From Serpula lacrymans var. lacrymans S7.9 (Eukaryota; Basidiomycota; Agaricomycetes; Boletales; Serpulaceae): a stretch of DNA of 64,000 nucleotides. Shown in pieces: positions 32,201 to 43,659 of the stretch. Below the pieces are notes generated by a model. It was given only the letters and a program-made list of their open reading frames with translations. It was not told where the DNA came from and ran no database searches. Location: NCBI RefSeq assembly GCF_000218685.1, contig NW_006763291.1:1396286-1460285 (forward strand), read 5' to 3'. Made by a program: the position numbers and the translations under genes. Within the stretch, counting starts at the first letter, position 1, and each line of letters starts with the position of its first letter.

Positions 32201-35200
32201 GCTACGTGAACAGCGGTGCATTCTGCGGTATTTGCGACGTGTCGACTTCAAGAGGTCTCCACGGAAGGAAGCGACGAATGACTCGGAGTGAGCTGGAAGG
32301 AGGATATGAATAGCATGAATAGCATCGGAGCTATGCTATGCATATTCTATCGAAACACACCCGTTGAATGCTTCTGTGCATCACATGCAGAACATAGAAG
32401 AGGGAATAGATGATAAAGTTGCTGTATGGACTTAAATGTAGATCTAAACGCCGAAGATGAGGGGAAGATATGGATGCAACGTGCGAGCTTTCGGAGACGC
32501 GAATTAGGCTTGGAGTGGACGTGGAACGTGTGCAGCAGGATTAGTAGAACGACGATTGCCTAACTTTGGACTGAGTGGCTGGACGCCTTGACAGCGCTGG
32601 AGCATAGCATCGCACGGTATGCTGCTCGTTTTGGGGCCCAGGGACCAGGGACGGTAGTTGACTCGATAAAAAAGTGTGCACGGTGGAAGACTGGAGGAAC
32701 CCCGAATACTGTGCATCTGCGTCATACTTATGGTTGACGCTGAGTTGACAGCAGCAACGCTGGAGTATACGGAACAATGGCACAACGTCAGCGAACAGTG
32801 ATGAACGTGAAGTTCAGCGCCAGAAGGTGAGCTAGCCATACTATTGAAAAGATGCTGTAAGTTTCCACAAGTAGCAATCTCAAGTTATCAATTGGCGCTT
32901 GATAATGCGGGGCGCGTGACCAGGGGATATCAGTAGGCGCTGAAGATATGGGTGAGTGGGAAAATTGATAGCGGAGGTGATATGAACTGAGAGGCGCTGT
33001 AAAGCGAGGTGGCTCTCATCAATCACAGGCTCTCGTCACCGTTACGATCGAAGGAACATATCAGTACTTCCTCCGGCACCATTGGAGATCAAACAATCTG
33101 GATAGTCGGAAAGTTTCTTTTTTCCCAGGTGGCGGCAACATTCAAAAACCTTTAGAGGAGGGGGCACAGTCAGTTTCAGCGTCAACTTGAAGATTTAGAT
33201 CAAACCTGAATAAAACAATCTGCCTGATTGTTCCTCTATTGATACGATGATATGGATTTTGGCTTCGACGTGGACGACGCGTTATGGATCTGCCGTTTGT
33301 CGCACTCGTTTTGCCATGTTCCCGGGTTATCTGATTCCCTCACTTGACGTGGATGGGAAACGGTTACAATTCGTTCAGGGTATGACCTAATGCCTTGCGC
33401 CAGAAGAGACCTGTGGTTTCTCAATGGCTATGTTGCATCTTGCACCGGTTATCTTCCGTGGTTAAGGTGCCTATAAACTTGACCAAACGTACGGTACACT
33501 CAGGCAGGTGTTATGAAGCTTCCACAGCATCCGACACAGGTCGGCGCTGTGACTTCGAGTTCTCTGTCTCCTTACCTTCATCTTGTCTCTGTTTCTCACT
33601 GACGTTTTGTTACGCACATCCTGTAGATGGTTCGTGGAAACAAGAAGTGTCATCAATAGCCCGCGGTCAGAGGAATATGTCACTTACCGTGTACATCTCC
33701 TCGGTTGAGTCTGCACACTACACGTGTTGCCATAAAGTGCTGCTTGCTAGTGCCGAATCTCCTATTCTGCATTACGGATGTAGTAGTACATTGCACTACC
33801 ACAAACATCCATATCTCTATCAATTCCTCTCACCAAGAAGTAATCCTTCAGCCAGAAGAGTGTCAAAACTCGAGTGTTCATAGCACTGTAGAATCGCAAT
33901 AGAAAGGATAGGATACACAGTTGCCTAGTCAATCTAGTCATTTCCGGGCTGTGCGGCAGATCCGAAGAATACGCGTGTAAAGCACGGATATGCGCGTGTG
34001 CGCAGAAGCATCAGCGTCTATCTCACCTACGTCTATCTGCACTCGCCAAGCGTGGAGATTGATGGACGACGGTGAGTAGATGCGTGGGGCTGTAATAGGT
34101 GACTTTGATCAAGACACGTTATTGTCATAACCATGATATTAGAAAGGAAGGCGATCGAGTGTATGCATCGGAGGAATTCTGTTGTTAGTATGACCTCGCC
34201 GCCTGGCAGAATAGATATGAGACGCGACATGGACCCAGTTTCTATTAACCCGTGTCAACCCATGTACGGTTATCTAGACGACAAAGTTGAGCCAACTTTA
34301 ATTTCGGGCGCCGTGTAATCGCATAGTGACGTGAACAAAGAAGAGACTTAGTTAGCTTGAGCGAGTTACGTACCATATATATTGCTGGTAGACTGACGGG
34401 TTGACGAGGTGATAGCTAGATACGTTGATGGTTTGAAAGATTGGCCGCTTCGTATATGCTATATGTTGGTCATGTTAATCAGTGGTTGGTCCCTCAGCAG
34501 CAGCTGAAACGTACATACATGCACATGTCACAAACCATGAATGGTCCTGTATCATAGTAAAGTTCTGCGCTCAAGCTAGGGGACCGGCGTGTGCGTGTCA
34601 TCCAGAAGTTAAGGTTTCATCTATGTGCTGTAGAATGTACACCATCGCGACGACAGTTTTAGCCACGAACACGTTTATCAGGTGCTTTTGTGGGGGGTAT
34701 GTACCGCTGGGGATAATTGGAGACAATAATAGGATGGAGCGGAACATGAGTGTTCTGTTTCTGAGATATATCTTGAGCGTGGCATTGTTGCGATCAGATG
34801 AGGTCTGTATAGCAAAATGAGCTATATATTTGTGCAAGAGCTGACATAAATATACACTTTGACACTCACCATTAATGGGTTCATTTGCGAGCTGGGCAGA
34901 TTTTGTCAAACTTCGATAGGGTACTGTGTCGCAGTCCGCTGCATGCCATCCATCAGCGCTTTAATGATGTTTCGATAAGTCATGAGAATGCATTTTCATA
35001 TCATCCTTCGCCAACCTGAAATAAAACGTGAGATATGATAAACAAGCGGTTTTCTGCCGAACACGCCAGACACATTTCCTAGATCTATGTTGACACACGC
35101 TCAAAATACGTCACCAGGCGATAAATACGAACGCATGTATTATCGATATGCAGCAAGTTACGACATTCATCGAGGTTCAACTCTCAACGCTGGTCCAACA

Positions 35201-35379
35201 TGCCGACGTATGTTTTGTACAACCAAGAACCTCGAGAACCAGAAAACCGTGGTCCCACGTTGATACTGGTCAAAGTCATCTGTTGTGCTCCATTAGTACG
35301 ATACAACCTTAAGACTCATGATCTGACCTTTATTCTGCATATACTGTGCGATCCACCACCATCAAATTGTTCAGAGAAA

Positions 35380-37001
35380 GGCTAAAGTCGCGTCGTAACC
35401 AATATTTTCCTATCAAATATCTTGGTCAGTACGGCAGTCAGAAAGCGAAGGATTGGAAGATATCAACAGACCGAGAATCGACCTGTTTCAGGCCTTTTGC
35501 AACGTATACCATCAGAATATGCGAGCAGGCGTCAGCTACAAGTTTTTAATGGGATGAACTCACTCGAAGAAATAGACACCCCGACCATTGTTACCTAGCA
35601 CGAAGTTGTATGCATTCTCATTTTGCCCTTGTTGGCCGGGTGCTGTAAACACGACACCACAGAGAATACCGAACTCCTTCGAAAAAGTCACATGTTGACA
35701 ATGAACTCGGCTACCAATGGATGATGAATAGCTCACTTCTGCTCGGACGTTGTCGTTCCGCCATTTGGCCATTTCCGACTTGAACGCTAGGCATGGTCAA
35801 AATTTGACTTAGAAGATGGTTTGAGCAAGGCATAAAATACACACCAAGAGCAAGGTCATTAAAGTCAAATTTATCCTTGACATAATGGTATTGCCATCCT
35901 CTGCCGAGGTTGGCATTATACCATATTGACTTCAGCAAACCATGATCGACTACCCAGTATCTGCATACATCATTTCATCCATCGCTTAGTGGATATAAAA
36001 AAAGGGGAGAAGAATTCCCACATTTTATCAGGAGTGTTCAGGCTCAAGCGGTTTTCCAAATAGCGATTAGCATTGATAATTGTGTTTATTTCTCGTCCTG
36101 TTTGGCTCAACCGCTGGAAAGACCAGAGTTGATTACGACTGTAATATATGTCCGGCCAGTCCCCTTGCCAGCCCCTAATCTCGGTCCCATTCGCATCAAG
36201 TCTAATGACATTTGGTCAATCCTAAGAAAATAAGAGTGCGATAGAAGGAGAAACATACCCATCCTTGAGGTCGACAAATGCTGAAGGAATAACGTGGGTT
36301 AAAATTCGAAGTTGAGTAATAAAGACGTACTTTGAGAGTGTCTGTTCTGAATTCTGTGCAATCCAGTTAGCCAAGTTTGGGACTTTGATCAGCTATGGGA
36401 AGCATACCAAGACTTACTTGTAGAACATGGTCCCTGGAACCTGTCGAATGATCCATACTTGATTTTCGCCAGTGCGTTGAAATCCCATGATACGCGTGCC
36501 ATTGTCGCGGCTCCCTGAAAAAGTAGCTATCGTAAAATATAACTGTTATATATCATGCTAACCCACCATTCGAAAGATCTAGATAAGTGCCGCCTCTAAG
36601 ATTTTGTATGGTAAATGTATCCGCTTCGCCGTTATAAGGTTTGAGGTACCAGAGCTGGCATAAGCATCCAGCGTCGGAGAGCGCGTGCTTCTGCCAGCCA
36701 GTCACTGGTGTACCTAGATTGCATAGGGTCAGATATGATTGAAAAAATATACATCTAACTTCGGTTGGCACTTACCATTGCCAGGATCACCTTGAATGAT
36801 CATCGTCAGAGCACAAAAAAAAACTAAAATGAGTGGACGTGAAAACCCGAGGCGAACTGCATTTACATACCCATGCCAAGATCCATCGCAACAGGTGTAT
36901 ACCCATTGGTAATCGAATCTATGGGCAAATGAACAAACCAAGAAGGGTGCAATGGCAACGATAACTACTCGCATATTCCACGAGTAAGAATATCCAACCA
37001 T
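35380..37001 (-). CDS. MOA-like chimerolectin (ricin-B beta-trefoil plus papain-like C-terminal domain)
   Basis: Intron-rich minus-strand gene with the architecture of Marasmius oreades agglutinin, a fungal lectin whose C-terminal domain is a calcium-dependent cysteine protease and which is toxic to nematodes. The N-terminal half is a beta-trefoil with three repeats: GTPVTGWQ then QLWYL (about 36720-36640), YLDLSNGG, GFQRTGENQVW (about 36590-36440) and FVDLKDG, GWQGDW, QLWSF (about 36260-36120). The C-terminal half shows the family order IWYNANLG, DKFDFNDLALAFKSEMAKW (about 35900-35760), FGILCGVVF and NAYNFVL ending in FFE (about 35670-35570). Compared with the family, the catalytic Cys position appears to be Phe and the His position Asn, while the third residue, Glu, is kept. 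Both ends are uncertain: the first exon near 36990-36850 and the last near 35480-35380. Divergent to the NACHT gene. Confidence 0.72.
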
Positions 37002-37546
37002 CCTCCCATTATGTGATTATGTGGGGCAAAAAAGCGAATCCAGTTACTAAGTTGACTTTGAGCTGCCCCCAAATATGATAAGCCCAGGCTTGCCCATGTA
37101 CAATAAGGTTCATGCATTCGTGATCAGAGAAAGTGAAAATATGTACCTAGTCCGACAATTCAATTCAAGTACTGTAGTGTTCCCTGACCACAAGTTTGAT
37201 GAAACCACTGGCAGTAGAAGTTGAAGTGCCGCGACGCTGTGGGAAAATGGCAGGACCGGAGGTTATTCGGGATAAGTAGTGGTTTTCCTCACTGTAAGGT
37301 TCAAGCTAAACCATACTGATAAGTAGAACGTTCAAATTAGACGCGTTGCGGTACCATGTCAGTGTCAGTAAGCGCTCACATCTCAGAGTTTGTGGTACGA
37401 CCAAAGTCGCCATCTACAGTCTACACATGTTCCCCTTTCCTTATGCAACTGCTGTTTGATCAACATCCTTACTGGTACTAACCGTTAAAGTTGTAGAAGC
37501 TTCCGGACACTATCTTATTCCATCAATCTTTTTTCCCGCTCTCCTC
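37002..37546. promoter_or_regulatory. Shared divergent promoter region
   Basis: About 0.55 kb between the divergently transcribed lectin and NACHT-ankyrin genes. No coding sequence or defined motif was recognised; co-regulation is an inference from geometry only. Confidence 0.4.
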
Positions 37547-40500
37547 ATGCCTGCTCACGATATAGATGTTCGGGAAGCGATAGGACAAGCTCAATTTGTC
37601 GATGCTAGCCGCAGCACGTTCACCGAAATTCATCCCAATGGACAGCAAATCAATGGCAATCATATAACAATCAACCAAAACAGCAGGAATAGTGGTATGA
37701 GTCATATTATTACATATCCTTAGTGGCATTTAACATATTCACTTGTTTTAGATAAAGAGCGACATGAACTGTCTGACTGGCTGACTCTTTTGAATTTCCG
37801 TCAAAAACAAAACGATACCTACGGCAATAAACAAGAGGGGACTGGAGATTGGGTATTTGATAACGAAAGATTCAAGGAGTGGGAGAGAGGCGATGTTAAA
37901 ACATTATGGTGTCCCGGGATTCGTAAGTATGAAGCCTGATCAATGTTGATGTTGCTGATGCTATTTGGCAGCCGGTGCTGGGAAAACGGTTATTGCGTAA
38001 ATATCGTAGTGAAGAACTACAAATCTGTATTGATCGTTTTCACACTTCTAGATCGCATATCATCAATCATCTTGTCAATACGCTCAAGAGCCCGAGTGTT
38101 GCTGTAGCGTACATATACTGCGACTACAAAGACCAGTCAAGCCAAACGGTTTTTGACCTTGTTGCAAGTCTCCTAAAGCAACTCGTCCAAGATTTCTGGC
38201 CAACATTCGAGCGCGTTGAGAGTCGATACCAATCTCATCGGCAACAAAAATTCCGCCCCACTCTCAAAGAAATTCACGATACGCTAATATCGGAAATAAA
38301 GGCCTTTTCACAAGTTTTCATCATCGTTGATGCTTTAGACGAAATTGCGGAAGAGCGCAAAAAGCGTTATGAGATACTCCATAGGCTCCAATCTCTTGGA
38401 TGCAACCTACTAGTCACTTCACGCGATATTGAGTCAATTGGGAAGGATCTTCGTGGTGCGCAATGTGTGTACATTCGTGCAAGTGACGACGATATACGTC
38501 AGTACATCGAATGTGCTATTCTCGGGACACCATTGGAAGAGTTTGTTGCTGAAGAACCCCGTCTAAAAGAAGAAGTCGTCGACTGTGTCACGAAATACGC
38601 AGATGGCATGTGTGTACTTCTTCAATTTATTCTTCTAAAAGCCGCAATCCAATGCTGGAAAGGTTTCTCCTCTGTCGTCTGCATATAGGGTCTTTGGCAA
38701 CCATGATCACTCGTCAAGAGGTCCGGGATGCTCTCATAAATCTATCCAAAGAGGTGAACAGTGCCTACGATGAAACGATGATCCGGATCAACAAATTAGA
38801 CGGGAAACTTCGAGAACTTGCTTTCACGGCTATCATGTGTATCACTTATGCTCTCCGACCACTGAGAGATAAGGAACTTCAGCAAGCTGTGACGCTTTTA
38901 CGTGGCGGTCTAGGGATCAGTAGTAATGATCTCGTGAATATAACCACCATCGTGGGGGCTTGTGCTGGTCTAGTTGTGATTGATGCAGAGCGTTCTGTGG
39001 CTCGCCTGATTCGTGAGTAGTTTATAATACTAACATGGACTACATCTGATTGGTATTCTGTTAGACTACACTGCGCAAGAGTATTTCAGCGGATATAAGA
39101 AATGGCTATGCTCAAATCCTCATGCAGAACTCACGAATATCCTCCTCAAAGTTTTGTCACTACCGCCACCTGCCGATACCAATATCTGGTGGCCATTCAG
39201 TGGGGAATTAAGCCGTTATGCCGTGGAAAACTGGGGAAATCATGCGCGAGGTATTGTTGAGGAGACAAATAAGGCCATTATACATGAATTTCTTCATTGC
39301 AAGCAGAACATTGAAAGACTAAGGAGTACGAATCTCACGGGAGGCTCCCATAGCTCCGTGATGCATATATGCGCCTATTGGGGCTTAACTCGGACCATCG
39401 AATATCAACTGCAAAATGGAGCTGTTGTAATTCAACGAGACGATGATACGGGTAGAACAGCGCTACACATGGCAGCAGGCATGAATCATGTAGAGGTGGT
39501 GAGGCTACTGCTCGCTCGAGGTCACGATGTCAATTCACAAGGCAACGAAGCCGTGACACCACTCTTTTATGCAGCCAATGCAGGAAACACAGAGGTCGTC
39601 ACCTTGTTGCTGTCAATAGATGATATAAAGGCCGACTCGAAAGACGAAGAGGGCCGGACACCACTCTCACTCGCAGCCCAAAATGGAATCAAGGAAATCG
39701 CCAGCTTGTTGCTGGAAAGAGATGATGTGGAGGCTGACTCGAAAACTAGATGGGGCCAGACTCCACTCTCAATAGCAGCCCAGTATGGGAACGAGGAAGT
39801 TGTCTGTATGTTGCTGACAAGGAATGACGTGGAGGCCGACTCAAAAGCTAGATGGGGTCGGACACCACTCTCATTCGCAGCCCAGGGTAGGAACAAGGAA
39901 ACTGTCGCTTTGTTACTGGCAAAAGATGATGTGGAGGCGGACTCGAAAGACGAAGAGGGCCGGATTCCACTCTCATTCGCAGCCCAGGGTAGAAACAAGG
40001 AGATCGTTGCGATGTTGCTAGCAAGAGATGATGTAAAGGCAGACTCGAAGGATAAAGAAGGGCGGACACCACTCTCATTCGCAGCTCAGAGTGGAAACAA
40101 GGAAATTGTCGCTTTGTTATTGGCAAGAGATGATGTGGAGGCAAACTCAAAAGACGAAAAGGGCCGAACTCCACTCTCATCCGCAGTCGAATATGGAAAC
40201 GAGGACATTATCAGTTTGTTGCTGGAAAGGGATGATGTAGAGGCAGACTCGAAAGACGAAGAGGGTCGGACACCACTCTCATACGCAGCCCAAGATGGAA
40301 ATGAAGAAATTGTCAGCTTGTTGTTGGCAAGAGATGATGTGGAGGCCGACTCGAAAGACGAAGAGGGCCAGACACCACTCTCATACGCAGCCCAATATGG
40401 AAATGAAGAAATCGTCAGTTTGTTGCTGGCAAGAAATGATGTGGAGGCTGACTCGAAAGATGAAAGGGGCCGGACTCCGCTCTCATTCGCAGCCCAGGGT

Positions 40501-41859
40501 AGAAACAAGAAGGTCGTCGCTTTGTTGCTGGCAAGAGATGATGTGGAGGCTGACTCAAAAGCTAAAGAGGGCCGGACACCACTCTCATTTGCAGCTAGTG
40601 GAGGAAACATAGATATCATCACCTTGTTGCTGACAAGAGATGATGTGGAGGCCGACTCAAAAAGTGAAAGGGGCCGGACTCCGCTCTCCTTTGCAGCCAG
40701 GAGAGGACACACAAAGATTGTCAGTTTGTTGCTGGAAAGAGATGATGTGAAGGCAGACTCGACAGACGAAGACGGCCGGACTTCACTCTCCTTTGCAGCC
40801 GAGAATGGAAATAAGGAGATTGCCAAGTTGCTGCTGGCAAGAGAGAATGTCGAGGCCGACTCGAAAGATGAAGAGGGCCGGGACACCACTATCCTTTGCA
40901 GCCCAATATGGAAACGAGGAGATTGTCAGTTTGTTGCTGGCAAGAAATGATGTGGATGTCAACTCGGAAGATGAAAGGGGCCGGACACCACTCTCCTTAG
41001 CAGCCAGTGAAGCAAATACAGAAGTCGTCATTTTGTTGCTGGAAAGAGCTGGCGTGGAGGTCGACTCGAAAGATGAAAGAGGTCGGACACCCCTCTCATT
41101 TGCAGCCAAGAATGGCCTCGACAAGATTGTCAAGCTATTGCTGGAAAGGGGTGCGGCCAAAAATCGATGTGAGGCTGTTCCCACTACGGGAGATATTAAC
41201 GTAAACCTGCAAGATGAAGATGGAGAGTCACCCCTGCATTATGCGGTGCGTTCTGGATATGTGAATGTAACCTCCCTGCTTCTCCAACACCGCGCCATCG
41301 CACCCAATTTGAAGAACGAGATGGGACGGACACCATTGCACTGCGCGATCTTGGGTATCGACGGAGAAGATGAATTGGAGTTGTCGACTCAAAGCCCAAT
41401 TTCTGCGAGCACCAGCACAAATGCAAACACTGGCACATGTGAGGCAATTGTGAGCCTTCTTCTTGCACACCATGAAATTCATGTCGATCTGGAGGACGAT
41501 AACGGATGGACGCCGTTGATGCTTGCTCGCTCTTTCAAGGCTATAGCAGTGGTGAAACTCCTTGAAGCATATATAACAAGAAGGACCAGAGAAAATCGCA
41601 CTCGGTGGATGAACAGAGCACCATTAACTGGCACGACAATTGTTGGCCATCAGACATTACATAGGACAAATATTGCACGACCTTTATTATGTCCCATACA
41701 ACGGATCATCACCTATGTGCATAATGACGACCAAGGTATGTCTGTGATATGGTTGACTTTACCTCCCCTCGTTGAGTCATAATCATTGATCTCATTTTAG
41801 ACCATTACCTATCGGAGTCCCCCATTATCCTTCCAGAAAACCCACCTTCACCGGACTAG
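37547..41859 (+). CDS. NACHT-ankyrin (NLR-like STAND) protein with a frameshift
   Basis: Exons 37547-37694, 37752-37922, 37972-37996, 38052-38609, 38663-39012, 39065-41735 and 41801-41859 join in phase. The start MPAHDIDVREAIG leads to a Gln/Asn-rich stretch (NGQQINGNHITINQN). Then comes DKERHELSDWL, the typical lead-in to NACHT, and the Walker A motif GIPGAGKT at about 37920-37990, split by an intron. The Walker B-like FIIVDALDE lies at about 38320 and LLVTSRD at about 38410. After a helical linker (HYTAQEYFSGY) come about 18 ankyrin repeats. From about 39640 they have a 34-residue period and are nearly identical (GRTPLSFAAQ..NKEIV.LLLARDDVEADSKDEE-like). One extra G in the run at about 40879-40882 shifts the frame; the next frame carries the remaining repeats and the tail ending ENPPSPD. 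Either it is a real disabling mutation or an assembly error. Such proteins act in fungal non-self recognition and programmed cell death. Confidence 0.82.
39640..41130 (+). repeat. 102-bp coding tandem repeats (ankyrin, 34-residue unit)
   Basis: Roughly 14 consecutive units of 102 bp, highly similar at the nucleotide level, each encoding one ankyrin repeat with consensus G-R-T-P-L-S-F-A-A and D-D-V-E-A-D-S-K. Differences concentrate in the middle (residues 10-18) and at the last three positions of the unit. Confidence 0.85.
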
Positions 41860-42523
41860 AATCATTTTCTGGTATTTTGATGTTATTGTGTCGTTTTATA
41901 AATATGGTAACATAGATCCTATGGTCAATAATTCTGCATTGGCTGCAACGGTATGACTGTAATAACAGGCTTTTGATAGGGCTGAAACGTAAAAGATGAC
42001 TTGGTACGGTATTTATTATATATGCTAGAACAGGTGGTGGGTGATTCGTACTACCGGTACAATTTAGACGCAGCATCTCGCAACGATGACTTTCCGCTTA
42101 ACAGACATAAATTGAATACTCTGATACCACAAGTGCACCTTTAAAATGAGTCTCACAAATTATCACAACGTCAGATAGTGACCTTAGGCTCTAGTTGGTA
42201 TATACGCTCCGGCTCATTGCCCTACATCAACAATTCCTTCCTCTTCCCTCCCTCTCTTGTTTGCCACCCTGTTCGTGTCCACAACGCCTCCTTGACCTCG
42301 ACAAAATGACAGTATACATCACACCGTTCCAGTGTTTGAATTCACATCTGACTCGCAATAGATATCCCCCACCCCATGTCGCACGCCTCATAAGGGGACG
42401 ACCTCCGAGCCCCTCGATGATGACAAGTCATGACGAAAACTGAATAATTTAATGGGCTTCTACAACGAAAGCTTCCAAAGTACGGAAACCAGACTTCTTA
42501 GGGTTGTATAGAAGTTCTGAGAG
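41860..42523. other. Intergenic
   Basis: No gene recognised between the NACHT gene and the next candidate gene. Confidence 0.5.
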
Positions 42524-43659
42524 ATGGATATAGCTAGACTCACTCGACGATCGTCTCTTCTTCCTCGAAGTGATACATTCATCTTTACGGACCATAGGTA
42601 ATCAGGCCGCCCGAATCAAGAGAAGATCATTGACAACAGTGGCATTCAACGACGCTGTGGCGTACCGCGACTCTTTGTCGGAAGCGAGGGCAAAGACTCA
42701 GCGCAACAGATGTCATCGACAGAATGGAGCAATTGGAATGCTTCGACGCCGGGTAATTCTCAAGGAGAGTGCTTCGCAATAAATTCGACAGGGTCTGTGG
42801 GCGAGCCAGGATCGGCGGTCAGAGAAGTAGCCGGGATAGCCGGGTAAGTGAACGAAGCCTTCTTCTTTGATACTAGTTCCAGGGATGTCGAAAGCAACTG
42901 CTAGTGTCGATCGAAGGTACGTTGCGTCCCCTGTTCGTGTGGTTTTTCAAGCATCGAGTCACAGGGATAACCATGATTGGCGAGGACGAACGGTGCGTGA
43001 TAGCTCTGATGCTGCTTTCAAGTTGATCTGCATAGGTTGGCATCGGCGAATTTACTGTGCGATGATCGATCATCGTTCGTGTGTTGGCTCTGCCCGTACA
43101 CTCGGTACTCTATGACCTGTGTTCCTCAGGGAAGCTCAGTGGTCTTGCTCTAGAATCTCTGTTCAAGATCGAAGCAGTGTGATTGCAACACAGGTCACCA
43201 CGTGATCCCCGCGCATAGAGCGCCATTATCGTCTGAACTGATAGAAAAGAAAGTACCATTGGCTGCTGACATGGGGAAGATGGACAGCAATACATCAAAG
43301 GCGATGTTAGAAAGTACCTTTCGCTTTTGCCGTCACGGCAAGAACACCCACCACCAACTTCGCAAGCCAATGCTGAAGTACTGGAGCTCAAGTTCGAAGG
43401 CATAAATAGTCCAGAGGCCTTCCGTCTGCTTCTTCCATTGCGGAACTATACGAGCGCCGATAACGGACTTGCAACATATGTACCGCCGACAGTCACTGAA
43501 ACAGCAGGTGGAGAAAACAAAAGGCGGAAAGTCAAGAACCAGACTCCAATGAACCCTTTATCGAGAGCCCCAACGAACGGCGAGCCACAGTGGTGGGAAA
43601 TGGTGGTGAGAAAATGGAAGTTTGATCATGATACTGGGCATCTGGGCCACAGCCCATAG
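42524..43659 (+). CDS. Hypothetical nuclear-type protein, exon structure uncertain
   Basis: Not recognised. From the Met at 42524 a coding-like frame (RRSSLLPRSDTFIFTDHR) meets a TAA at 42599-42601. The same frame then continues with NQEKIIDNSGIQRRCGVP and STEWSNWNASTPGNSQGE up to a donor at 42844. Downstream pieces around 42905-43190 (ITMIGEDER, then EAQWSCSRISVQDRSSVIATQ split by introns) can be chained, with alternatives. A final exon around 43330-43659 has strong coding character with EVLELKFEGINSPEAFRLLL, a basic KRRKVK nuclear-signal-like motif, and ends HLGHSP. Either the in-frame TAA means a later start (for example the Met at 42710) or the copy is damaged. Confidence 0.45.

Larger units (their letters stand above)
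24904..35379. other. Gene-poor region
   Basis: About 10.5 kb in which I cannot support any gene. Several short frames have coding-like stretches (minus 29665-30006, minus 31219-31458, minus 32504-32839, minus 33236-33683), but none shows a known domain or a convincing exon chain. A promoter-like TATA motif with a CT/AC-rich leader is at about 29510-29600 on the plus strand, followed by a short ATG frame with a hydrophobic start. Contents that are clear: a tandem duplication (25950-26745) and two microsatellites. Confidence 0.45.

Noticed and set aside
33395..33883. 162-codon plus-strand ORF
   Set aside because: Cys/His/Ser-rich composition without a family pattern; the opposite strand is partly open too.
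39567..41184. Long minus-strand ORFs rich in SSFESAS repeats
   Set aside because: They are antisense shadows of the ankyrin repeat array and repeat with the same 102-bp period.
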